NCBI GenBank assembly: GCA_031267005.1
Contig: JAIRZX010000496.1
Coordinates: 1-5,982, forward strand
DNA: 5,982 nucleotides
Direction: 5' to 3'
From: Deltaproteobacteria bacterium
GTDB taxonomy: Bacteria > Desulfobacterota > Desulfarculia > Adiutricales > Adiutricaceae
Below the pieces are notes generated by a model. That model had not been told where the DNA came from. It ran no database searches and saw only the letters and a list, made by a program, of their open reading frames with translations. The translations under genes and the position numbers were made by a program. Shown one piece after another: positions 1-4,956 of this stretch (positions are counted from its first letter, which is position 1; each line of letters begins with the position of its first letter).

Positions 1-524
1 GCCGCGAAAAGAGCCGACAGGGCGAGCGCCAGGGCCGCCGGGGCCAGGGAGACGCGCGGGAGCCCGAAGGGGAGCCGCACCGGGCCCGGGACCGGCGCCA
101 GGATCTGGGTCCGGGCCGCCTGGGCCGAGCGGTCTCCGGGCCGGGCCAGCGGCCTGGCGGGGAACAGGATCCTGGCCGCGGTCCGGAACATGGGCCTGGC
201 CAGGAGGGCGGCCCCGCGCCCGGCGCCGGCGGGAGCCGGGGGGGCGTGGGGCGGGACGGCGGCGGGCGGCTCGGCCGCCGGCTTGCGCGGCGGCGGGCAG
301 GCGCGCACTACGGGGGCGGGTACCCTGGCGCCCGATGAGGTAATCCTGACGCTCTCGGGTACCGGGCCGGACGGGGCGGGTTCCCGCGGGCCGCAGGGGA
401 CAGAGCCGAGCGCCTGGCCCGCGCCCCTAATCGCCTCGGCGAAAGAGACCATCGCCTTCGGGAATGCCTTCATGGCCTCGCTCACCGCCATGGCCGACTC
501 GGCCGCTTCCGGTATCCTCCGCAT
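1..524 (-). CDS. Unrecognised Ala/Pro-rich protein, N-terminal part (runs off the left edge)
   Basis: An open frame reads without a stop from an ATG at 524-522 to the window edge, about 174 codons, so the C-terminus is missing. The start is chosen because a GGAGG Shine-Dalgarno (532-536) sits 7 bases upstream, the best ribosome site in this part of the window. Residues 1-42 (MRRIPEAAESAMAVSEAMKA and following) look like an alanine-rich amphipathic helix. Residues 43-105 are a proline/alanine-rich, probably disordered linker. Residues 106-155 are basic, and from about 155 a hydrophobic run (VSLAPAALALALSALFAA) that looks like a membrane segment continues to the edge. I recognise no family. The start overlaps the end of the upstream acyltransferase gene by 98 bp, which suggests co-transcription and perhaps coupling. 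An envelope role is only a guess from the membrane segment and neighbour. That this is a gene is fairly likely; its function is unknown. Confidence 0.6.
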   Translation of the reverse strand, partial: MRRIPEAAESAMAVSEAMKAFPKAMVSFAEAIRGAGQALGSVPCGPREPAPSGPVPESVRITSSGARVPAPVVRACPPPRKPAAEPPAAVPPHAPPAPAGAGRGAALLARPMFRTAARILFPARPLARPGDRSAQAARTQILAPVPGPVRLPFGLPRVSLAPAALALALSALFA

Positions 525-1278
525 CTTCTTCCCTCCGCTCGGGGCCGGGCGCCGGGGGCCTGTTCCCCCGGCCCGCCGGGCCTCGGCGGTATCTTGTGCA
601 AGGAAGGCGCCAGTTTTCCAGCTCTTGGCCTGCCTCTTCGGTGGCCCGGTCCAGGAGGGACTTCACCTTGGCGCACTGGGCCTCCCTGGACAGGGACAAA
701 TCGTCCCCCTCGGGGCGGTACAGCCCGCCGAACACCGCGCAGACGCGGGACCCGGGCAGAGGCACGCGGGAGAGCGACCAGCTTTTCCTGAAGACGTAGG
801 CGCGGGAGACCGCCACGCCCACCGGGCAGATCCAGGCCCCCGTGCGGGCCGCCAGGTAGAAGCAGCCGGGCTTGGCCTCGTGGCGGGGGCCCCGGGGGCC
901 GTCCACGGCGAGGATTATGTTCTCGCCGCGCTCCAGGGCCCTGCGGAGGCCCAAGAGCGCCGCCGCCGCGCCCTTCGAGGAGGAGCCCCGGCTCGTGCGG
1001 TAGCCCCAGCGCTCGACCACGGCGGCCAGTATGTCACCGTCCTTGGAGTTGGAGACCATGACGGTGCCCCGGGTGAATCCGCTCACGGGGAGCATGGTTA
1101 TCTCCTCGGAGTGCCACGTTATGTAGATGACGGGCCCGCGCTCCGGAACGGGATCGCCCAGGATGCGGTAGCGGGAGAGGCGAGCGATGAGCTTGGCAGC
1201 GGCCGCCAGGATCCTGGGCCAGTTCAGGAAGAAGCGGCGCCTGGGCGGCTGTTCGGGCGTGTCTGGCTTAAGGGTCAT
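427..1278 (-). CDS. DUF374-family lysophospholipid acyltransferase
   Basis: A 283-residue product beginning MTLKPDTPEQPPRRRFFLNW. It matches the DUF374 branch of the glycerolipid/lipid A acyltransferase superfamily: a WHSEEITMLP block (residues 55-64) with the catalytic-type His, SNSKDGDILAAVVERWGY (76-93), RGSSSKGA (97-104), and the hallmark VDGPRGPRHEAKPG (125-138). Members are inner-membrane-associated and are thought to transfer acyl chains in phospholipid or lipid A synthesis; the substrate here is not shown. Residues 17-33 form a hydrophobic/amphipathic N-terminal helix. The frame stays open upstream to an ATG at 1644, but that stretch is low-complexity Arg/Ala/Pro translated from a DNA repeat, so I start at 1278, where family-like sequence begins; the ribosome site there is weak (GGAA, 5 bases away). 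Family-like sequence ends near residue 228; the last 55 or so residues are Arg/Gly/Pro-rich and overlap the next gene by 98 bp. Family call firm; both termini uncertain. Confidence 0.85.
   Translation of the reverse strand: MTLKPDTPEQPPRRRFFLNWPRILAAAAKLIARLSRYRILGDPVPERGPVIYITWHSEEITMLPVSGFTRGTVMVSNSKDGDILAAVVERWGYRTSRGSSSKGAAAALLGLRRALERGENIILAVDGPRGPRHEAKPGCFYLAARTGAWICPVGVAVSRAYVFRKSWSLSRVPLPGSRVCAVFGGLYRPEGDDLSLSREAQCAKVKSLLDRATEEAGQELENWRLPCTRYRRGPAGRGNRPPAPGPERREEDAEDTGSGRVGHGGERGHEGIPEGDGLFRRGD
532..536 (-). promoter_or_regulatory. Shine-Dalgarno GGAGG that fixes the start at 524
   Basis: The minus strand reads GGAGG, then seven bases (GAAGAAG), then ATG at 524. This is near-ideal motif and spacing. 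It lies inside the reading frame of the upstream acyltransferase, so the site is translated through before it is used. It is the main argument for a real gene running off the left edge. Confidence 0.7.
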
Positions 1279-1411
1279 CTTGGTTCCGGGGAAGGCCCCG
1301 GGGTCCTTTCGGCCGCGGGCGCCCGCCGAGGCCGGAGCTTGCGGCCCGGCGGGCCGGGGCCTCCCTGCCCTGCGACCGAGTCGGCCTTGGCGGTTTCCCG
1401 TAAAGTTTCCC

Positions 1412-1450
1412 GCGCGGCCGCGCAATTGTTTGCGCGGCGCCGCGCAATTG
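1412..1450. repeat. Two GC palindromes with repeated GCCGCGCAATTG
   Basis: The 12-mer GCCGCGCAATTG occurs at 1417-1428 and again at 1439-1450, 22 bp apart, that is, about two helical turns. Each copy ends a perfect palindrome: GCGCGGCCGCGC at 1412-1423 and TTGCGCGGCGCCGCGCAA at 1430-1447. Both carry CAATTG, itself a palindrome. Phased symmetrical sites of this kind can be operator sites for a dimeric regulator, about 130-165 bp upstream of the acyltransferase start, or part of a dispersed hairpin repeat. No T-run follows on either strand, so it is not a standard terminator. The function is not shown. Confidence 0.55.
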
Positions 1451-1460
1451 CGTTCACGGC

Positions 1461-1641
1461 GGAGCCGGGCATACCAGTTCGCGGCGGAGCCGGGCTTTGC
1501 CGCAGGCGGCGGCGCAGCGCACTTCCTCTCGCGGCCGGGCAACGCCCCAACGAACGGGGGAGCCGGGCTTTGCCGCAGACGGCGGCGCAGCGCGTTTCCG
1601 TTCACGACCGCGCAACGCTCCAACGAACGGCTGAGCCGGGC
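1461..1641. repeat. 73-bp direct repeat, two full copies plus partial copies
   Basis: Positions 1486-1557 and 1559-1630 are two direct copies, 63 of 72 bases identical, at a period of 73 bp. The first 35 bases of the unit are almost invariant (one difference), the middle is the most diverged and the last 11 are identical. The opening motif GAGCCGGGC recurs at 1462, 1487, 1560 and 1633, so truncated units flank the full ones. Each full unit contains a conserved small inverted repeat, GCCGC-5-GCGGC (about 1498-1513 and 1572-1586). The period is not a multiple of three, which argues against a protein repeat. Confidence 0.75.
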
Positions 1642-1760
1642 CAACGACCGCCTTAAGACCGCGCTGCTTCCGGTCCCCTCCCCTGCCGCAAACCCGGCCC
1701 GCCCGGCTTCATCCGGGTGCCCGCCCCGTCCGGGCCGATGGCCTGACCGCTTCTTCCCAT

Positions 1761-1841
1761 ACCGCCTCCTGCGGCCTCTTCCTCTTACCGCCTCCTGCGG
1801 CCTCTTCCTCTTACAGCCGCCTGCGGCTTCTCCCGCCTTTT
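1761..1841. repeat. 26-bp tandem repeat in a polypurine/polypyrimidine tract
   Basis: Two perfect 26-bp copies occupy 1761-1786 and 1787-1812, and a degenerate third unit follows to about 1841. Each contains CCGC-CTCCT-GCGG or the related AGCCGCCTGCGGCT, a short inverted repeat. The minus strand is strongly purine-rich throughout and on to about 1875, and each perfect unit carries AGGAGG, which looks like a Shine-Dalgarno. The array starts about 40 bp past the permease stop, in its 3' region. The hairpins are not followed by T-runs, so a terminator role is unsupported. Confidence 0.7.
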
Positions 1842-1880
1842 ACAGCCTTTTACCGCTTCTTGCCTCTTCTTCCGCCGCCC

Positions 1881-3707
1881 TCAGACCGCCTTCCCCGAAA
1901 CGGCCTCGCCTCGGTCCGGCGCCGGGAGGGCGGCTTCCACGTCGAGCTCGGCCCCGCCGAGCTCCCCCGGAACGGAGGCGTCCACGGGCCGGTCCAGGGA
2001 GCGGGCCTCCTCGTCGTAGATCTCCAGGGCCTCTCGGCCTATCTTCATGGGGCGCCGCCAGAGGATCCAGACCAGGGCCAGGACCGTCAGGGCGAAGAGC
2101 GGTATGAGTATGCCTTCCTTCAGGCCGAAATGCGACCAGCCCCGGCGGATCCTTATGTAGCGCACGACCGGCCAGGCGGAGGCGCCAATGATGGCCAAAA
2201 GCGACAGGCTGGACGACACCATGAAGATGAGCCCGCCGTAGCCGGTGGGAACCTGGGCCAAATTCTCGGTGTCGAAGCGGGGGAAGCGCGAGCCCAGCCC
2301 CACACCGAGGGCGCAGAGCCCGGGGGTCACGAGCAGGGTGAGGGCGAAGGCCGTGGCCGACATGACCGGGGACGCGTCCAGGAACCTGCTGGTGAGCCAG
2401 GTGAGGGTCAAGGCCACGCACATGATAGGCACCAGCCAGAAGCAGAGCTTCTCGCGCATGAAGTCCCGGACCGACATGGGCGACGAGCGGATTATCCAGT
2501 AGGAGAAGCCCTCGGCCGATATGGACGGGAAGGCGAAGCGCAGCGACAGGGTGGCGCTCACGAGCCCCACCAGCCCCACGTTCAGGAAGGCCAGGACGTT
2601 TTCCAGGAAGAAGGCCTGGAGGGGGTAGCGCTTCAGGTTCAGCACGGAGAAGTTGTAGAGGTAGATTATCATCAGGGCGCCCAGGAGGAAGAGCTGCGAC
2701 CATTGGGTGTGGTCCCTGAAGAAAATCTTGAAGTCCTTGACGGCCACGGCCCTGGCCTCGGGGCTCTTCACCAGCCTGAAGGCGCCCGCCAGAAGGTTCA
2801 GGAGCCCGCCCGCCTTCTGTCTGCCAGCGCCCTCCTGGGACTTGTTGTAGCCGGCCCAGTACAGGAAGTGGGCCGCGTAGGAGGAGGCCACGGCGCAGAC
2901 CCCGGCCATGACCCACAGGAGCGCCAGGTAAATGGCCCTGTAGTCCCCGGGGCTGCCGCCCAAAAGCGGCCAGAGGAGATCCTGGGCCCAGGGGGTGGGG
3001 AACATGGGGGAGGTGGGGGTCTGCAGCGACGCGAGGTAGCCCGCGATGGACCTGAAGCTCTCGGGGTTCACCAGCTGCTCGGGCCGGAGGAGCCTGAAGA
3101 CCATGTACAGCGCCGCGAAGCCCAGGAGCCCCAGGAGGCTCACTATGTCCCGCGTGCGCCTGGCGGGGAGCACGTTGACCAGAAGGATCACGAGGGTCTG
3201 CGACAGGAACGAGGCCGTGAGCACCACCGGTAGCGCCGTCGGTACGATGAGCGCGTAATACAGCCAGCCCGCCTTGAAGGCGTAGCCGAAGGCCACGAAC
3301 ACCGGCGTCATGAAGGCCACGGGCATCCAGGCGCTGGAGGCCAGGCTCTGGGCGGAGCGCGCCCAGAAGACGCTCTCCCTGTCCACCGGCGCGGCCATGA
3401 GTAGCGAGAGGTCCCTGGAAAGGTAGAAGTTCGAGAGCGCCGTGATGAAGGCCGAGAAGACCAGGAGCGCGGCCCCGGAGAGCCACAGGAGCCCGTAGGT
3501 CTTGTAGGAGAGTATGTCCCCGAAGCCCTCGACCGTGTAGAAGGAGCGGATGACCCTGACCGACAGCAGGAACAGCGCCGCCCACAGCGCCAGGGTGAAT
3601 ACGCCCAGCGAGACGATCTTGATGCGGCCGCCGGGGCCCGGATCCTTCAGGTAGTTGAATAAGCTCAGGCGGGCGGGCTTCAGGAGCGTTAAGATTTCCT
3701 TTAGCAT
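1881..3707 (-). CDS. ABC exporter permease, large duplicated ABC-2-like type
   Basis: A 608-residue integral membrane protein, the partner of the ATPase encoded immediately upstream. Likely membrane segments lie near residues 31-53, 72-93, 127-145, 151-179, 188-207, 258-284, 338-357, 367-390, 422-440, 448-472, 490-517 and 531-550. The two halves look like an internal duplication: FYLSRDLSLLMAAPVDRESV (94-113) in the first half has a counterpart at 398-414 (AEGFSYWIIRSSPMSVR), each followed by a hydrophobic stretch, as expected of paired cytoplasmic elbows contacting the ATPase dimer. LGSRFPRFDTENLAQVP (471-487) is a motif I associate with the putative ABC-exporter permeases of this class. The tail (about 553-608) is acidic and cytoplasmic. 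ATG at 3707 has a strong Shine-Dalgarno and lies 4 bp after the ATPase stop, so the two genes are co-translated. The fused length suggests that one polypeptide may supply both halves. Substrate unknown. Confidence 0.88.
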   Translation of the reverse strand: MLKEILTLLKPARLSLFNYLKDPGPGGRIKIVSLGVFTLALWAALFLLSVRVIRSFYTVEGFGDILSYKTYGLLWLSGAALLVFSAFITALSNFYLSRDLSLLMAAPVDRESVFWARSAQSLASSAWMPVAFMTPVFVAFGYAFKAGWLYYALIVPTALPVVLTASFLSQTLVILLVNVLPARRTRDIVSLLGLLGFAALYMVFRLLRPEQLVNPESFRSIAGYLASLQTPTSPMFPTPWAQDLLWPLLGGSPGDYRAIYLALLWVMAGVCAVASSYAAHFLYWAGYNKSQEGAGRQKAGGLLNLLAGAFRLVKSPEARAVAVKDFKIFFRDHTQWSQLFLLGALMIIYLYNFSVLNLKRYPLQAFFLENVLAFLNVGLVGLVSATLSLRFAFPSISAEGFSYWIIRSSPMSVRDFMREKLCFWLVPIMCVALTLTWLTSRFLDASPVMSATAFALTLLVTPGLCALGVGLGSRFPRFDTENLAQVPTGYGGLIFMVSSSLSLLAIIGASAWPVVRYIRIRRGWSHFGLKEGILIPLFALTVLALVWILWRRPMKIGREALEIYDEEARSLDRPVDASVPGELGGAELDVEAALPAPDRGEAVSGKAV

Positions 3708-3711
3708 GCCG

Positions 3712-4605
3712 CTAGCCCCTCCCCCCGGCGCCCTGCCCCGCGTCTCCCGCGCCTTGCCCCGCGTCCCCCGCGCCCTGCCCCGCGTCCCCCGCGCCCTTCC
3801 CGGCGCCCCCTTCGGCGGCTTTGGCGGCGCCGCCGGCGTCCCGGTCCGGGACGAAGCCTCCCCCCAGGGACGGGAGCCCGGAGTCCGAGGTGAGCTCCAG
3901 GAAAAGGTCCTCCAGATCGGCCCCGCCCTCGCCGGCCTGGCCGCGGAGTTCCTCCTCGGTGCCCTCGGCGATGAGGGCCCCCCGGGATATGATGCCTATG
4001 CGGTCGCAGAGCCTCGAGGCGAGGCTCATGGTGTGGGTGGATATGAAGACCGCGACCTTGTCCCGGCGGGCCATGGTCTTGAAGATGTCCATCACGAGCT
4101 TCGCGCCCCGGGGGTCGAGGCCCACCATGGGCTCGTCCACGACCAGTATCCTGGGGGAGGGCAGGAGAGCCCCGGCCATGATGAGCCGCTGCTTCATGCC
4201 GTGGGAGTAGTTCTCGATGAGCTCGTCGCGCCAGTCCCACAGCTCGAAGAGCTCCAGGAGATCGCGCGCCTTCTTCTCGGCGGGGGCCTTGGGAACCCTG
4301 TAGAGGTCGGCCGTGAATATCAGGAACTCCCATCCCGAGAGCTTTTCGTAGAGGAACGGGCGGTCGGGTATGTAGCCCAGTATGGACTTGGCTTCCTTGG
4401 GCTTGCGGGCGAGGTCGAAGCCCCCCAGGCGTATGGAGCCCGAGGTGGGGGCGAGCGCCCCCGCCACCATCCTGATGGTGGTGGTCTTTCCCGCGCCGTT
4501 CGGGCCCAGGAAGCCGTAAATCTCCCCCGCGGGCACCGCTAGGGACAGATCCGAGACCGCCTTGTGCCTGCGGTAGCTCTTGGTGACGTTTTCCAGGATT
4601 ATCAT
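3712..4605 (-). CDS. ABC transporter ATP-binding protein
   Basis: A 297-residue nucleotide-binding subunit that would power the adjacent permease from the cytoplasmic face of the inner membrane. Visible motifs: Walker A GPNGAGKT (34-41), Q-loop region GYIPDRPFLYEKLSG (77-91) with Asp where many families have Gln, ABC signature YSHGMKQR (133-140, a variant of LSGGQ), Walker B RILVVDEP (152-159) with Glu158 as catalytic base, D-loop GLDP (162-165), and switch His191 in ISTHT. LEDLFLELT (231-239) is the C-terminal motif common in exporter ATPases of the DrrA/NatA kind. The core ends near residue 240. The remainder is a Gly/Ala-rich tail containing three exact GAGDAGQ heptads (about 271-291), encoded by a 21-bp tandem repeat. 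The ATG at 4605 is the first residue of a family-like N-terminus (MIILENVTKSYRRHKAV); its ribosome site is weak (GGAA). All catalytic residues are intact. Substrate cannot be read from sequence. Confidence 0.93.
   Translation of the reverse strand: MIILENVTKSYRRHKAVSDLSLAVPAGEIYGFLGPNGAGKTTTIRMVAGALAPTSGSIRLGGFDLARKPKEAKSILGYIPDRPFLYEKLSGWEFLIFTADLYRVPKAPAEKKARDLLELFELWDWRDELIENYSHGMKQRLIMAGALLPSPRILVVDEPMVGLDPRGAKLVMDIFKTMARRDKVAVFISTHTMSLASRLCDRIGIISRGALIAEGTEEELRGQAGEGGADLEDLFLELTSDSGLPSLGGGFVPDRDAGGAAKAAEGGAGKGAGDAGQGAGDAGQGAGDAGQGAGGRG
3717..3723 (-). promoter_or_regulatory. Permease Shine-Dalgarno inside the end of the ATPase gene
   Basis: The minus strand reads GGGAGGG, nine bases before the permease ATG at 3707. 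The site lies within the last codons of the ATPase gene, whose TAG stop (3714-3712) falls between site and start. This is the arrangement expected for tight translational coupling of the two transporter subunits. Confidence 0.65.
3729..3791. repeat. Three 21-bp tandem repeats encoding GAGDAGQ
   Basis: Units lie at 3729-3749, 3750-3770 and 3771-3791, differing from each other at one or two positions; a degenerate unit follows from 3792. On the minus strand each encodes the heptapeptide GAGDAGQ near the C-terminus of the ATPase. Because 21 is a multiple of three, gain or loss of units changes tail length without shifting frame. The array ends a few bases before the permease ribosome site. Confidence 0.85.
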
Positions 4606-4956
4606 AATTTTTCCGAATGCCCCTGCAGTGCCGCTTCTCCCGAAAAGCCCGTTAATTGCCGCGCCGGCATCGTGCCGCGCTGGCGTTCGGCCGCGTCCCG
4701 AATCCGGCGTCCGGGAACCTTAGCCCAGGATACCCAAGTCCGGGATCCCGAGCACGGGATACCCGAGCACGGGATCCCAAAGTCCGGGAGCCCGAGCACG
4801 GGATACCCGAGTCCGGGACCCCCGAGCACGGGAGGCTCGAGTCCGGGATCCCCAGTCCAAGTTCCGGAGCCCGGGAACCGAAGCTCCGGATCCCGGGCCC
4901 TCCCCGCAACGGGGATAAGGGCACTGACGGCGCTCCCCGGCCTCTCCGGACCAGGA
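4606..4956. other. Gap upstream of the ABC transporter genes, mostly repeats
   Basis: About 350 bp between the stop of the membrane-anchored protein gene and the ATPase start. Roughly half is the 14-15 bp repeat array at 4708-4896. A small perfect hairpin (TCCCC/GGGGA, 5-base loop, 4901-4915) lies near the preceding gene's end but has no T-run. The segment next to the ATPase start (4606-4660) is noticeably more AT-rich than the rest and would be the natural place for a promoter or leader, but I cannot identify a -35/-10 pair. Open frames through it on both strands give low-complexity Pro/Gly/Ser/Arg sequence and I do not accept them as genes. Confidence 0.7.
4708..4896. repeat. Array of about 13 direct repeats of 14-15 bp
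   Basis: Units begin AG and follow the consensus AGYMCGGGATMCCCG. Clear copies start at 4722, 4737, 4751, 4766, 4781, 4795, 4810, 4825 and 4840, with more diverged ones starting at 4708, 4854, 4868 and 4882. Two variants, AGCACGGG and AGTCCGGG, alternate strictly from 4781 to 4853, so the higher-order period there is about 29-30 bp. Each core is a small inverted repeat (CGGGAT.CCCG), a perfect palindrome at 4741-4750. Unit length wavers between 14 and 15, so no reading frame is preserved and the array is not a coding repeat. Spacing near 1.4 helical turns is not typical of stacked operators. It could be a minisatellite, a site array or a structured leader RNA. Confidence 0.8.

Larger units (their letters stand above)
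1279..1880. other. Gene-free, repeat-rich gap between permease and acyltransferase genes
   Basis: About 600 bp with no convincing gene on either strand. It holds three separate repeat structures, annotated individually: GC-rich palindromes (1412-1450), a 73-bp direct repeat (1461-1641) and a 26-bp tandem repeat in a purine-biased strand (about 1751-1875). The open frames crossing it give only low-complexity Arg/Ala/Pro/Gly sequence, and the repeat periods (73 and 26) are not multiples of three. The gap should contain the end of the ABC transporter transcript and possibly the promoter for the acyltransferase gene, but I see no hairpin followed by a T-run and no convincing -35/-10 pair. Confidence 0.7.

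Noticed and set aside
1395..1430. Possible minus-strand promoter TTGCGC...TTTACG
   Set aside because: The spacer is about 15 bp and the -10 match is poor; the TTGCGC is part of the palindromic repeat.
1279..1644. 122-residue N-terminal extension of the acyltransferase from ATG 1644
   Set aside because: It is translated from the 73-bp DNA repeat and palindromes, gives Arg/Ala/Pro low complexity, and precedes the natural family start at 1278.
190..1656. Long plus-strand open frame (488 codons)
   Set aside because: It is antisense to the acyltransferase gene and the left-edge gene, has low-complexity Gly/Ala/Arg composition, and shows no family motif; it is an effect of high GC.
1860..3233. 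Long plus-strand open frame (457 codons) opposite the permease
   Set aside because: The minus strand encodes a clear membrane protein with consistent hydrophobic segments; the plus frame is charged, repetitive and without motifs.
1840..3585. Second long minus-strand frame (581 codons) overlapping the permease
   Set aside because: It is rich in Gly/Pro/Arg/His with no hydrophobic segments, overlaps a well-supported gene almost completely, and is a frame-shifted shadow.
4708..4896. CRISPR array
   Set aside because: Units are 14-15 bp and directly abutting with no unique spacers; no cas genes are nearby.
4901..4915. Hairpin TCCCC-GCAAC-GGGGA as a terminator for the anchored protein gene
   Set aside because: The stem is only 5 bp and no T-run follows it on the minus strand (or on the plus).
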